Source of the DNA: an uncultured Bacilli bacterium
GTDB taxonomy: Bacteria > Bacillota_I > Bacilli_A > RF39 > UBA660
Length of the DNA: 64,000 nt
Reading direction: 5' to 3'
Assembly: GCA_910587725.1 (NCBI GenBank)
Contig: CAJUNG010000002.1
Span: 1 to 64,000 of the forward strand
Each line of letters opens with the position of its first letter. Position 1 is the stretch's first letter. The notes beneath the pieces are model-generated. The model ran no database searches and was not told the origin of the DNA. It saw only the letters and a list, made by a program, of their open reading frames with translations. This document shows, piece after piece, positions 1 through 9,415 of the stretch. A program made the position numbers and the translations under genes.

Positions 1-296
1 ACTTTCCATAGAATTTACCTCTTCAAAGTGGATTTTACTTTTGCAACTGACCTAACCATGTATTAGAAAAAGAAAAAAGAAGTATTTGTAGTTGATTACC
101 CAATAAACAAAATCAATATGAGATTCTACTATGAATATTTATATTTAAAGTTCACGGTTTGTTTCTCAGTGTTCACTCTCATGTATATTCTAACAATTTT
201 ATTATTCTCGTTCATCAATCATTCCATATTTAATAAAATATTCTATTTTTTCTATAAATTACAATAAACTAAATTGTATTTGAACAGTAACCTAGC

Positions 297-434
297 TTAA
301 TTGTTTTCTTTTTCATTTTCTTCTAAATCTTTGGATTTAATTTTAATTTGATATCCATTTATAAATATCCCATCACATTCACTAAATAATAAATAACCAT
401 AACCATTATCATTAACTTTTAAAATTGCGACTAT
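297..434 (-). pseudogene. C-terminal fragment of an unknown gene
   Basis: An open stretch of about 45 codons ends at a TAA at 297-299. It reads as a plausible, acidic-tailed protein end (…DNGYGYLLFSECDG… then …SKDLEENEKENN) but is preceded by an in-frame TAG at 435-437 and has no usable start codon. The rest of positions 1-530 shows no other convincing gene, only AT-rich sequence. It may be a gene remnant or a chance open frame; the function is unknown. Confidence 0.25.
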
Positions 435-530
435 CTACAGGCGAGATTAGTAGATTTAAGGCAAATAATACTAATCGTTCATTTTAACACAAGCACACCT
501 ACATATCATTTTTACTTTCTTTTAAATCAC

Positions 531-553
531 AAAAAAACTAACATTTCTGTTAG
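531..553 (-). terminator. Terminator after tRNA-Ala
   Basis: On the minus strand the sequence forms the stem CTAACA-GAAA-TGTTAG followed by a run of seven T, about 45 nt past the 3' end of tRNA-Ala. This is a standard intrinsic terminator. Confidence 0.75.
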
Positions 554-597
554 TAATCTATTACTTCCGAACAAGAAATTCGGGTTCCTTATCATAA

Positions 598-673
598 TGG
601 TGGAGCATAGGAGGATCGAACTCCTGACCTCCACGGTGCAAACGTGGCGCTCTCCCAGCTGAGCTAATGCCCC
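598..673 (-). tRNA. tRNA-Ala (anticodon TGC)
   Basis: The minus strand reads GGGGCAT…ATGCTCC-A-CCA, a seven-pair acceptor stem with one G-T pair, and the CCA end is encoded. The D arm is AGCTCAGCTGGGAGAGC, the anticodon loop TTTGCAC gives TGC, and the T loop is TTCGATC. All arms are intact. Confidence 0.95.
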
Positions 674-791
674 ATATAGATTTAACACAGTTTATCATAG
701 GCACTAATAAACCGCATCAACATATTCATTATAGCATGCGATTTTAACTAATGTCAATATTTTTTTATTCTTTTTTCTATTTTTTTCAAGC

Positions 792-816
792 AAAAGGCTA
801 ACATTATTGCTAGCCC
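792..816 (-). terminator. Terminator after the zinc-ribbon membrane protein gene
   Basis: The minus strand forms GGCTA…TAGCC just after the stop codon at 818-820, followed by TTTT. The stem is short, so efficiency is uncertain. Confidence 0.6.
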
Positions 817-817
817 T

Positions 818-1537
818 TTAATTAAATAGTCTTGGTAAAATATAGACAATGACGAATAATGCAACCGCTACTGCCGGTACATAAGTATAAGCAAGACGGT
901 TATCGTCAACATCTGTAGATATTTTTATCGCTTGTATCATATACACCATAGTACATAAGTTGAATAATAGGAAAACAATTGCCATTAAGTTGAATGATAG
1001 ATAATAAAGAATTATACAAATTACTTGTGTAATTGCACTAAATATAGCAATTGGCCCAAATGATGCTACGACTTTTTTCATATTGACTTCTTTTTTGAAA
1101 GCGATATTTACCATTACATAAATCATCCCAAAGATTACGGCGAAGTATATTACTGCATAAAGCGTTGTAGTAATGAGAACCCGTAATGTTGGCATTGTAG
1201 GAATATTCATATTTGTATAACCGTAACTAAATGGATATGATAGTGACAAAACATTAGATAAAATTCCTTCCATTAATAAATATCCAAGCGTTCCTGTCAA
1301 TACGCAAGAAATTGCCATAGCAATAAGTGCATATTGAAAGTATTTCTCTTTGGCATATTTTTGGATGACATCTTTTGGTGAGGAGAACATCTTTTGTCCC
1401 ATTTCTACTAAGGCATTCACACACGCACCAGTATCAAAACTAGATTTTTCTTGATGTTCCTTTTTTTTGTTTCCCTTACATTCTAAACATTTTCCATCCA
1501 CTAATTCTTTCCCACAATCAGCACAATATTTTGCCAT
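818..1537 (-). CDS. Zinc-ribbon membrane protein of unknown function
   Basis: The 239-residue protein starts with a four-cysteine zinc ribbon (CADCGKELVDGKCLEC, residues about 5-20) and a lysine-rich linker. Several hydrophobic segments follow (roughly residues 70-90, 120-150, 155-180, 185-205 and 220-235), resembling Yip1-like membrane domains. The start is supported by AAAGGAG eight bases before the ATG. Proteins of this layout are common in Bacilli and probably sit in the cytoplasmic membrane with the zinc ribbon inside; no catalytic motif is visible. It is a single-gene unit with its own terminator. The role is unknown; a membrane-homeostasis or lipid-related function would be a guess. 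Confidence 0.8.
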   Translation of the reverse strand: MAKYCADCGKELVDGKCLECKGNKKKEHQEKSSFDTGACVNALVEMGQKMFSSPKDVIQKYAKEKYFQYALIAMAISCVLTGTLGYLLMEGILSNVLSLSYPFSYGYTNMNIPTMPTLRVLITTTLYAVIYFAVIFGMIYVMVNIAFKKEVNMKKVVASFGPIAIFSAITQVICIILYYLSFNLMAIVFLLFNLCTMVYMIQAIKISTDVDDNRLAYTYVPAVAVALFVIVYILPRLFN

Positions 1538-1606
1538 TTTTTCACTCCTTTACTAGTCTAAGAATAGCATTTTTTTCTATTCCACGTCAAGATATTTTTT
1601 TCTTCC

Positions 1607-2152
1607 TTAAATTGCACGATATTTTTCAGCATTCTGAAAAGGATTCTTTTTGTCAATTTTATCAAAAAACAGTTTTCCCTCTAAATGATCAAGTTCATGT
1701 TGAAATGCTACGGCAAGTTCTTCCCTTGCTCTGATTTTAATTGGATTTCCTTCGATATCATAACCTTCGATAGTCACTCTTGCATATCTTGGAACGATAC
1801 CATCTACGTCCCGGTTTACACTTAGGCATCCTTCTCCCCCATCAACATAAATTACCTCTTCTGAATGCGATGTCATTTTTGGATTAATTACAATATAAGA
1901 GATAAATCCTTCTTCTGTATCATGAACGATAACAATATAGCGTTTTAATACACCAATCTGAACCGCCGATAATCCCATCCCTGGACGGAGGTCATACTTT
2001 TCTGACATTTCTTCTATCTGGCTATTGATTAAGTATTCTTCCATCTCATCAATATGGTTTAAATCTTCTTTAGAAAGTGGAAACTTTACTTCTTGACTAA
2101 CTTGTCTTAATCGTTTATCTTTCTCATCGATAATATCTTTCATTCTTAACAT
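1607..2152 (-). CDS. def: Peptide deformylase
   Basis: This metalloenzyme removes the formyl group from the N-terminal methionine of new proteins. All three family motifs are present: GMGLSAVQIG (motif 1), EGCLS with the metal-binding cysteine (motif 2) and QHELDH with the two metal-binding histidines and the catalytic glutamate (motif 3). The open frame extends 17 codons further upstream, but the ATG at 2152 has GTAGGGA at a good distance and gives a normal 181-residue protein, so that start is chosen. It lies downstream of aspS and hisS on the same strand, a translation-related neighbourhood. Confidence 0.95.
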   Translation of the reverse strand: MLRMKDIIDEKDKRLRQVSQEVKFPLSKEDLNHIDEMEEYLINSQIEEMSEKYDLRPGMGLSAVQIGVLKRYIVIVHDTEEGFISYIVINPKMTSHSEEVIYVDGGEGCLSVNRDVDGIVPRYARVTIEGYDIEGNPIKIRAREELAVAFQHELDHLEGKLFFDKIDKKNPFQNAEKYRAI

Positions 2153-2242
2153 AATATCCCTACTTTTTTTATTTTTCGTTTCTTGTTTTTTATTATATCT
2201 CATAACAAAAGAAAAGAGAAGAAAAATTTTATTTTTTCTTCG

Positions 2243-3556
2243 TTATGGATTTAACCTATTTGGTCCTCTAAATAAGAACATTGTTTCTTTCAAGGTTGTC
2301 GTTCCTAATAATAGCATGGTAAGTCTATCTACACCAAGCGCGAATCCACCGTGTGGAGGGCATCCATAGCGGAAAAATTCTAAGTAAAATTTAACATCGT
2401 CCCCTAAACCTTTTTCTTTTGCTTGCTCACAAAGGATTTCGTAGCGGTGCTCCCTTTGTGCTCCTGTTGTAATTTCACATCCACGCCAAATCAAGTCATA
2501 TCCTTGTGGAATTCCTTCTTTTCTCATATGATAGAAAGCACGCTTTTTAGCACTATAATCGGTAACAAAAATAAATTCATGCCCAAACTCATCCATTGCA
2601 TAACGACTAGTTAATTTTTCTGCTTCTTGATTCATATCGCCAATATCTTCTGTAGGAATTTCGTAATGATATCTTTGATTTAATTCATGATATAAGTCTT
2701 GAAGTTTGATTCTTGGGAATGGTTTTGTCGGAACAATCACTTCTTTTCCGAATTGTTCTTTGATTTTATCGCCATATTTTTCTTTTACCTTCGTAAGTCC
2801 AGCAATCAATAAATCTTCTTCTAAATCCATAACTTCTTCATAGCTATCGATATAACTAAATTCTAAATCAAAAGAGGTAAACTCTGTCGTATGACGATTG
2901 GTATTTGAATTTTCTGCTCGAAATGCAGGCGCTACTTCAAAAATTCTTTCGAATCCTGCTGCCATCGCCATCTGTTTATAAAATTGTGGGCTTTGTGCGA
3001 GATAAGCTTTGGTATCAAAGTATTTTACCTCAAACACTTCACTTCCTGATTCGCTTGCTGCCCCAATTAATTTTGGCGTATGAATTTCGGTAAAGTTTTG
3101 GCGATATAGAAATTCACGCATTCCTTCTACGAATGTACTCTGTATTTGAAACATCAATATATTTTTTTCATTTCTTAAATCTAAAAATTTGTAATCCATT
3201 CGAGTATCTAGGTTTGCACTATTTAAATCACGATAATTTAAAGGAAGCTCCTCTAAAGAATTACTCGTAACTTCAATTTCCGTTGGAATAACTTCCATTC
3301 CACCCATTTTTACTTTTTCATTTTTTAAGAGGGTTCCTGTGACTTTAACGGTTGAATCGGCATTAATTTTCGATACAATTTCATTTAATTCTTTTAATGA
3401 CCCGTCTTTTTCTAAGGTTACTTGAATTTTTCCTGTTCTATCTTTCAAAATAAGAAATTGGACATATTGTAAATCTCTTACTCTTTCTACAAATCCTTCT
3501 AATACAACTTCTTGTTGATCATATTTAGCTAAATCACAAAAATTAATTTTTTTCAC
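2243..3556 (-). CDS. aspS: Aspartyl-tRNA synthetase, short archaeal type
   Basis: A class II synthetase that charges tRNA with aspartate. The N-terminal 110 residues form the OB-fold anticodon-binding domain. The catalytic core carries motif 2 (FRAENSNTNRHTTEFTS, about residues 210-230) and motif 3 (GFALGVDRLTMLLLG near the C-terminus). At 437 residues it lacks the GAD insertion of the usual ~590-residue bacterial enzyme, so it belongs to the archaeal/eukaryal-type branch, often non-discriminating and used with GatCAB to make Asn-tRNA(Asn). That specificity is inference. The start is GTG; its Shine-Dalgarno GGAGGAG lies inside the last glutamate codons of hisS, two bases away, implying translational coupling. 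Confidence 0.93.
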   Translation of the reverse strand: MKKINFCDLAKYDQQEVVLEGFVERVRDLQYVQFLILKDRTGKIQVTLEKDGSLKELNEIVSKINADSTVKVTGTLLKNEKVKMGGMEVIPTEIEVTSNSLEELPLNYRDLNSANLDTRMDYKFLDLRNEKNILMFQIQSTFVEGMREFLYRQNFTEIHTPKLIGAASESGSEVFEVKYFDTKAYLAQSPQFYKQMAMAAGFERIFEVAPAFRAENSNTNRHTTEFTSFDLEFSYIDSYEEVMDLEEDLLIAGLTKVKEKYGDKIKEQFGKEVIVPTKPFPRIKLQDLYHELNQRYHYEIPTEDIGDMNQEAEKLTSRYAMDEFGHEFIFVTDYSAKKRAFYHMRKEGIPQGYDLIWRGCEITTGAQREHRYEILCEQAKEKGLGDDVKFYLEFFRYGCPPHGGFALGVDRLTMLLLGTTTLKETMFLFRGPNRLNP

Positions 3557-3558
3557 CT

Positions 3559-4908
3559 TTACTCCTCCTCATCGTGGCAGTGACAAGTTCCACTACCATG
3601 TTCATGGTGTTCATGGCAACAATCACATGCTTCTTCTTCCTCAAGTAAATGTTCATCTAAATAATACATTAGATAATCAATTTCTACCTCTTCTTCTTCT
3701 TTTGTGCTATTATTTTTTACTTTGATGATATCATTTTTTAAATCTTCGTCATTTAAAATCAGCAAAAATTTCGCTCCTAATCGATCTGCTTGTTTGAACT
3801 GAGCTTTTAATCCTCTATTCGTATATTCTGTATCTACTTGAAATCCATTCATTCGAAGTTCTTGAGCAAGGGTTGCCGCATATTCTTTTTCGGTTTGTGA
3901 TACATACATGATAAAGGCATCTACAGTGGTTTCTTTAGCAATTTCAATTTTCTCTAAGTCTAGTGCAGTAATTACACGACCAAGACCTAAAGCAAATCCT
4001 ACAGCATCTGTTTCAGGTCCACCTAATGCACTAACTAAACCATTGTATCTTCCTCCACCAGCAAGAACATTGTTACTTCCGAATCCTTCGACGTGGGCTT
4101 CGATTTCAAATACTGTATGATTATAATAATCTAATCCTCTTACTAATTTCGTATCGATTTCATAGTCGATATCCATAAGTGTTAAGTATTTTTTTACTTG
4201 TTCAAAATGTTCTTTACTTGCCTCATTTAAGTAGTCAATTGTCTTTGGGGCATTTTGAATCATCTCTTTTTCATGGTCAATTTTACAATCTAAAATACGA
4301 AGGGGATTTTTTGTATAACGTTCTTTACAATCTTCACATAGTGTATCAATATTTGGCTTTAAATATTCGATTAATGTCTTTTTGTAAGTCTCTCTAGACT
4401 CTTTATCACCAAGCGTATTAATTTTCACTTTAATTTCCTTTAATCCTAATAGTTTAAATAAATTTACAGGAATAGAAATGACCTCAGCATCTAACATCGG
4501 GTCATTGCTTCCAATTGCTTCTACACCAAACTGAGTTAACTCTCTATCTCTTCCTGATTGTGGTCTTTCATAACGATACATTGTTCCAATATAGTAAAGT
4601 TTTACAGGTTGTGGCATATTTCCATACATTTTATGTTCAATATAGCTACGAATAATTCCTGCTGTTCCCTCTGGTCTTAAAGTAATGTTTCTTTCTCCTC
4701 TATCTTTAAAATCATAGGTTTCTTTAGTAACGACATCTGTAGTTTCTCCCATTCCTCGATGAAATAGTTCACTGGATTCAAAAATTGGGGTTCTAATATA
4801 TTGATAGTTATATTTTTCGCATAAACTATCGATAATAGAATTTACATACTTCCATTTTTTTGCCTCGATTCCATAGATGTCATGACATCCTTTTTGTTTT
4901 GTAATCAT
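3559..4908 (-). CDS. hisS: Histidyl-tRNA synthetase with Cys/His-rich tail
   Basis: A class II synthetase charging tRNA(His). The histidine-specific motifs LVRGLDYYNHTVFE (about residue 260) and GGGRYNGLV (about residue 285) are present, followed by an anticodon-binding domain. Its length of 449 exceeds the usual ~425 because of an unusual C-terminal extension rich in acid residues, cysteine and histidine (CDCCHEHHEHGSGTCHCH), which looks metal-binding. The start ATG has GAGGGTGAAG in front. It is followed at two bases by aspS, the pairing seen in many Bacillota. The role of the tail is unknown; zinc storage or sensing is only a suggestion. Confidence 0.95.
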   Translation of the reverse strand: MITKQKGCHDIYGIEAKKWKYVNSIIDSLCEKYNYQYIRTPIFESSELFHRGMGETTDVVTKETYDFKDRGERNITLRPEGTAGIIRSYIEHKMYGNMPQPVKLYYIGTMYRYERPQSGRDRELTQFGVEAIGSNDPMLDAEVISIPVNLFKLLGLKEIKVKINTLGDKESRETYKKTLIEYLKPNIDTLCEDCKERYTKNPLRILDCKIDHEKEMIQNAPKTIDYLNEASKEHFEQVKKYLTLMDIDYEIDTKLVRGLDYYNHTVFEIEAHVEGFGSNNVLAGGGRYNGLVSALGGPETDAVGFALGLGRVITALDLEKIEIAKETTVDAFIMYVSQTEKEYAATLAQELRMNGFQVDTEYTNRGLKAQFKQADRLGAKFLLILNDEDLKNDIIKVKNNSTKEEEEVEIDYLMYYLDEHLLEEEEACDCCHEHHEHGSGTCHCHDEEE

Positions 4909-4925
4909 TTTTCTTCACCCTCTCG

Positions 4926-6254
4926 TTAATTTTCATCGCTTTCCTTTGTTAAACAGAAAACGGCATATAAAGGAATAGATTTAATTTTCTTCTCTTCATC
5001 ATATCCAAAATTTTTTGTACTAATCCTAATGGCATATTTAGGATTAAAATTCTTGAGATAAGCGCTTAAACTCTTTGATTGAGTATTATTTGCCGCTTTT
5101 ACTTCAACAGGAATAATTCCTTCCTTTGTATATAATAAAAAGTCAATTTCTAAGGTGTTTTGATTTTGATAATAATATAGGTCGTGACCTAAACAAACGA
5201 ATTGATTAGCAACATAGTTCTCCGCAATCACCCCTTTATACAAGGAGATGTTATCTGTTAATATATCTTGCATGGTAAGTTTTAATAGATTATTTAATAT
5301 TCCCACATCACTGAGATATAATTTAAAAACTTCATTCTCTACAAATCCTCTTAAAGGAATTTCGGGAGTGCGAACTAGTTTAGATTCCAATACCAAATTA
5401 CTTGCCATTAACCAGTCCAATGAAGTTGCATAATCTCTAGACTTTGCTCCCTTGCTCACTTTAGAATATTGAAATTTATTCGATTGATTGGAAAGTTGAG
5501 CAGGAAGAGAGGCATATACTCGTTCTATTTTTAATGCTTCAACCTCACTAACCACATATTTATCCATATCTTTAAAATAAGAATTTGTGATATCATTTAG
5601 AATTGTTCGATCATATTTAATATAGTCTTTTTTTGTTTCTACCATATTTCTTACGCTTTCTGGCATTCCTCCTGTAATTAGATAGGTTCGGTACAGATTT
5701 AACGCTTTTTCATGAACAGAATCAGAAATTTTCTTATTGCGACGATAGCAATCTTTAATCAGGTCAATAAGAAGTTCTTCTCCCATTGCCATTAAAAACT
5801 CCTCAAAATCCATTGGATATAAATTTAATATTTTTATTTTCCCTACAGGAAAAGAAAACTTTCCTCTTTTTAGTTTTACTCCTAAAAGTGATCCTGCACA
5901 TACAATTCGAAGATTATTGTGTCTTTCTTGAAAATATTTTAGTTCTGAAATAAGTTTTTCTGACTCCTGGATTTCATCGATAAAAAGAATCGTATTTTCT
6001 TTTTCTAAATCAAAATTCAATAATACTTTTAACTGGGCAAATTTTTCTTCAGAAGTATAACTTGAATTATATAATTCCACAACATTATCCTGTTCAAATA
6101 AATTTACGTAAATATAGTGTTTGAATTCTTTTTGACAAAACTCTTCTAATATATACGTTTTTCCAGACTGTCTCACCCCTAATAGCATTAACGGTTTTAC
6201 ATGGTTAGTATTTTTTTTCCATTCTAGGAGATAGCGATATATCTTTCTTTGCAT
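4926..6254 (-). CDS. AAA ATPase with DUF4143 domain
   Basis: The 442-residue protein has an N-terminal P-loop ATPase (Walker A GVRQSGKT near residue 27, Walker B ENTILFIDEIQES near residue 90) and a C-terminal DUF4143 region containing a nuclease-like stretch (EIDFLLYTKEGIIPVEVKAANN). This ATPase plus DUF4143 layout is very widespread and patchily distributed in bacteria and archaea, and its biological role is not settled. AAGGAGG precedes the ATG. It lies between hisS and rsmD as a separate unit and may be a mobile accessory gene. It is complete, with no sign of decay. Confidence 0.85.
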   Translation of the reverse strand: MQRKIYRYLLEWKKNTNHVKPLMLLGVRQSGKTYILEEFCQKEFKHYIYVNLFEQDNVVELYNSSYTSEEKFAQLKVLLNFDLEKENTILFIDEIQESEKLISELKYFQERHNNLRIVCAGSLLGVKLKRGKFSFPVGKIKILNLYPMDFEEFLMAMGEELLIDLIKDCYRRNKKISDSVHEKALNLYRTYLITGGMPESVRNMVETKKDYIKYDRTILNDITNSYFKDMDKYVVSEVEALKIERVYASLPAQLSNQSNKFQYSKVSKGAKSRDYATSLDWLMASNLVLESKLVRTPEIPLRGFVENEVFKLYLSDVGILNNLLKLTMQDILTDNISLYKGVIAENYVANQFVCLGHDLYYYQNQNTLEIDFLLYTKEGIIPVEVKAANNTQSKSLSAYLKNFNPKYAIRISTKNFGYDEEKKIKSIPLYAVFCLTKESDEN

Positions 6255-6378
6255 AATTCCTCCTTGATTTTATCATACCACTTTTATCCGTAAGAATCAA
6301 TTCTTTGTTACACATTTTTGATACCACTTTTTTAATCATTCTACACCTTTTTAGTATTTAAATTTTCGTCTTCTTGAT

Positions 6379-6939
6379 TTACTTTTGTGGGAATTCTTCC
6401 CTTCGATATATTTTCACTTGTTTATAGCCATACTTTTTTTCTTTCCATAAAACTAAAGGACCATAGTTATCTTTTAAATGGTCATGTTCTAATTCACAAA
6501 TTACGAGTGAGGATTTTTCTAATAAATCTTTTTCTACTAGAAACTCCAAAATTGATGGAAGGTTATCCATTTGATATGGCGGGTCTAAAAGGATAATATC
6601 AAATTTATGGTTTTCTTTACTGAACCTATCTAATGCTTTTTGATAATCTTCTAAGAGAATCACATAGTTTTCTTGAATTTTCTCTGTATTTTTTTGAATG
6701 ACACGAATTGCGTTTTTGCTAGAATCTACAAAAGTAACATGCCTTGCACCATTAGATATTGCCTCAATTCCAAGGTTTCCTGTTCCGGCAAATAAGTCTA
6801 ATACTGTACTACCAGGTATTTTTTCTTGAATCATTGAAAATACGCTCATCTTGACTCTATCTTGTGTTGGTCTCGTCCCTTCTAAATCAAATCCAATGAG
6901 CTTTTTTCCTTTATATTTTCCACTAATTACTCTAAGCAT
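6379..6939 (-). CDS. rsmD: 16S rRNA guanine-966 N2-methyltransferase
   Basis: The Rossmann-fold methyltransferase opens with MLRVISGKYKGKKL, has an SAM-binding loop at VLDLFAGTGNLGIEA (about residue 45) and the N2-methyltransferase catalytic motif ILLDPPY (about residue 115). Its length of 186 fits RsmD, which methylates G966 of 16S rRNA in the small subunit. It overlaps the end of the ylbF-like gene by eight bases; ylbF next to rsmD (ylbH) is also found in Bacillus subtilis, which supports both calls. Confidence 0.93.
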   Translation of the reverse strand: MLRVISGKYKGKKLIGFDLEGTRPTQDRVKMSVFSMIQEKIPGSTVLDLFAGTGNLGIEAISNGARHVTFVDSSKNAIRVIQKNTEKIQENYVILLEDYQKALDRFSKENHKFDIILLDPPYQMDNLPSILEFLVEKDLLEKSSLVICELEHDHLKDNYGPLVLWKEKKYGYKQVKIYRREEFPQK

Positions 6940-7237
6940 TAGATTTCTCCTCTTTCGTTATGTTCTTCATCTTTTGACTAAATTCTAAAGTTAATCGATT
7001 TAACTCTCCCATTAATTCTAAATACCTTTGATAATCCTTATCACGCATAATCTCTTTTTTCAAAGGAAGATATTCTAAATCATAGGGATTCATCTGATGG
7101 AGGTTTGAAATCTTTTTTCTCAATTCTTCATTTGCTAATAATTTTTTCGTCAAGCTTTGTAATTCTTTCATTTCTTCAGCATTTTGAAAATAGGTTAGAA
7201 ATTCTTGTAATTTTTGTTGTAGCTTTTCGTTATTCAT
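6932..7237 (-). CDS. ylbF: YlbF-family regulator
   Basis: A small, highly charged, helical protein of 101 residues of the YlbF/YmcA family. In B. subtilis these proteins form the Y-complex that adjusts RNase Y-dependent mRNA processing. Family membership rests on the helical pattern (…NPYDLEYLPLKKEIMRDKDYQRYLELMGELNRL…) and on the position between obg and rsmD. The frame extends upstream to a TTG at 7258, but the ATG at 7237 has AGGAAA eight bases ahead and lies just beyond the obg stop, so it is preferred. Translational coupling to both neighbours is likely. Confidence 0.75.
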   Translation of the reverse strand: MNNEKLQQKLQEFLTYFQNAEEMKELQSLTKKLLANEELRKKISNLHQMNPYDLEYLPLKKEIMRDKDYQRYLELMGELNRLTLEFSQKMKNITKEEKSNA

Positions 7238-7241
7238 CGTA

Positions 7242-8510
7242 TTATTTCCTATATTCAAATTCGAAAGAAAGAATTTTTACTTTATCTCCTTCTTCGATTC
7301 CCATATTTTCTAGTTTTTCATCTAACCCAAGAGCACGCAATTTTTTAGTAAAACGCTTGATTCCCTCGTCGGTAAACTTTGTCATTCGGAAAAGTTTCTC
7401 TACTTCCTTTCCCTCGACAATAAACGTATCTCCTTCCTTTCTAATGGTGTATGGTTCTTCTTTTTTAAATGTGTAGAGGACATGACCTTCAAAAGCATCT
7501 TCTTCAAAAAGTGGTTGTTCTTCTGTTTGTTCTAATAAATTGGCAAGAGTAGTTAATACTTCTTCTAATCCTTGATTCTTTTCGGCAGAGATAGGATACA
7601 CTTCGACTTTGATTTTTTCTTGAAATTCTTTAAGATTTTCGTTTGCCCCTTCAATATCCATCTTATTTGCAACGACAATCTGTGGTTTTTCTAAAAGTTT
7701 GGGGCTAAACTTTCTTAGTTCTTCATTAATCATTCGATAATCTTCTATAGGATTTCTTTCTTCACTTCCAGACATATCGATTACATGCGCAATCACTCTC
7801 GTTCTTTCAATATGCCGTAAAAATCTATCTCCTAGCCCTTCTCCTGAACTAGCGCCTTCGATTAACCCAGGAAGGTCTGCCATCACAAAGCTTCTTCCCT
7901 TTTTGTCTTTACATACCCCCAAGTTTGGCGTAAGTGTCGTAAAATGATAAGCCGCAATTTTAGGTTTTGACTTAGAAACTTTGGAAATTAGTGTACTTTT
8001 ACCAACACTAGGAAGTCCAACAAGACCAACATCAGCAAGTAATTTTAGTTCTACTTTGATTCTTTTTATTTCTCCAGGTTCTCCGTTTTCTGCAAAGTTT
8101 GGTGCCGGATTTGACTGTGTTTTAAAGGCAGTGTTTCCTCTTCCTCCTCTTCCGCCCTGACAGATGATTATAGAGGCATCCTTTTCTTTTAAATCGGCGA
8201 CGATTAAATTTGTATCTAAATCTGTAACTACGGTTCCTTGTGGGACTTTGATGATAATGTCTTCACTATTTTTTCCATTTTGATTTTTCCCCATCCCATG
8301 TTCTCCACGTTTTCCTTTAATATGACGCATAATTCTTAAATCTAGAAGTGTATGAAGACCTGTATCTACTTGAAAGATAATATTACTTCCCCTTCCTCCA
8401 TTTCCACCAAAAGGTCCTCCCATCGGAATATATTTTTCTCGACGAAAAGCAATACATCCATCTCCGCCATCTCCTGCTTGTACATCGATTACGACTTCAT
8501 CAATAAACAT
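7242..8510 (-). CDS. obgE: Obg GTPase
   Basis: An essential GTPase acting in 50S ribosome assembly. The glycine-rich Obg fold (VDVQAGDGGDGCIAFRREKY… to about residue 158) is followed by the G domain with P-loop GLPSVGKST, the G3 motif DLPGLIEGA and NKMD, then a C-terminal OCT domain (about residues 340-410). The upstream frame is open for 21 more codons, but the ATG at 8510 has AAAGGAGG at the right distance and gives the conserved MFIDEV start and a normal 422-residue length. It leads the obg-ylbF-rsmD cluster. Confidence 0.97.
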   Translation of the reverse strand: MFIDEVVIDVQAGDGGDGCIAFRREKYIPMGGPFGGNGGRGSNIIFQVDTGLHTLLDLRIMRHIKGKRGEHGMGKNQNGKNSEDIIIKVPQGTVVTDLDTNLIVADLKEKDASIIICQGGRGGRGNTAFKTQSNPAPNFAENGEPGEIKRIKVELKLLADVGLVGLPSVGKSTLISKVSKSKPKIAAYHFTTLTPNLGVCKDKKGRSFVMADLPGLIEGASSGEGLGDRFLRHIERTRVIAHVIDMSGSEERNPIEDYRMINEELRKFSPKLLEKPQIVVANKMDIEGANENLKEFQEKIKVEVYPISAEKNQGLEEVLTTLANLLEQTEEQPLFEEDAFEGHVLYTFKKEEPYTIRKEGDTFIVEGKEVEKLFRMTKFTDEGIKRFTKKLRALGLDEKLENMGIEEGDKVKILSFEFEYRK

Positions 8511-8610
8511 TAAAAACGCCTCCTTTTTCTGTTCTTTTTTATTATAGTCGATTGAAATATTCTTGTCAAACATTTTTTCGAAAAAAGAAAAAAATAGGGT
8601 TGTACCTACT

Positions 8611-9396
8611 TTAATTATTTTTGCAATACGCCATCGCTTGTATTACTCTTCTCACGTTATTTTCATTAAATGGTTTGTTCAATACTTCTACAATTGGGTA
8701 CTCTCTTGTTTTTTCTCTGGTCTCTTGAGTAGAATCTCCCGTAATCACCGCAACTGGTATTTTAGTAAATAAATTATTTGCTTTTAAGTAATCTAAAACA
8801 GCAAATCCATTGACATTTGGCATATATAAATCTAAAAGCATTCCAAATAGTTCAACATTTGGGTCATTAATGATATTCATCGCTTGCAACCCATCAATCG
8901 CTGTCAATACTTCAAATTCATTATCAAACATTTTCTGAATGATATTTCTGATAATATTCGAGTCATCAACCACTAGGATTTTTTTATCATTGGTGGTTTT
9001 CTTTGTTTCTACGGCTGTACTTTCTACACTTCCTGATTCTTGTCCTAAATAGATTTTTACTAAACGGATAATCCGGTTTGCTTCCATTACTAATTCATCA
9101 TAATGACTATAGACAAACATTGGATTATTCGCCTTACTTTCCATCTCATGGTTATAAGATATTTCTGCAAGTCTAGTAAACCCTAAATATTTCGCATCAC
9201 TTTTTAAAGAATGTACTAAAATTGCATAGTTTGCCATATCGGCCTCTTCTTTATATTTTTTAATATCTGCCATTTTTTTATCGGCTGCCTCTAGAAAGTC
9301 TATTAATGTAGCGTTATAAGTTTCGATATCGCCAAATAACTCTAAACTTGCATAAACTTCTACTCCATTAGAAATTAATAAATTGACATCTTTCAT
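8611..9396 (-). CDS. HPt-receiver phosphorelay protein
   Basis: The N-terminal ~120 residues form a helical histidine phosphotransfer domain with the phosphorylatable histidine in LVHSLKSDAKYLG. A receiver domain follows from about residue 138 (KKILVVDDSNIIR, phospho-acceptor aspartate in LLDLYMPNVNG, conserved threonine in VITGDS and lysine in LNKPF). It has no DNA-binding output. The gene follows the hybrid kinase at 9416 by 20 bases, so it most likely receives phosphate from that kinase. The start has AAGGAAGTGG. The output could be protein-protein interaction through the receiver. Confidence 0.85.
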   Translation of the reverse strand: MKDVNLLISNGVEVYASLELFGDIETYNATLIDFLEAADKKMADIKKYKEEADMANYAILVHSLKSDAKYLGFTRLAEISYNHEMESKANNPMFVYSHYDELVMEANRIIRLVKIYLGQESGSVESTAVETKKTTNDKKILVVDDSNIIRNIIQKMFDNEFEVLTAIDGLQAMNIINDPNVELFGMLLDLYMPNVNGFAVLDYLKANNLFTKIPVAVITGDSTQETREKTREYPIVEVLNKPFNENNVRRVIQAMAYCKNN

Positions 9397-9415
9397 TTTT
9401 CCACTTCCTTATCTT

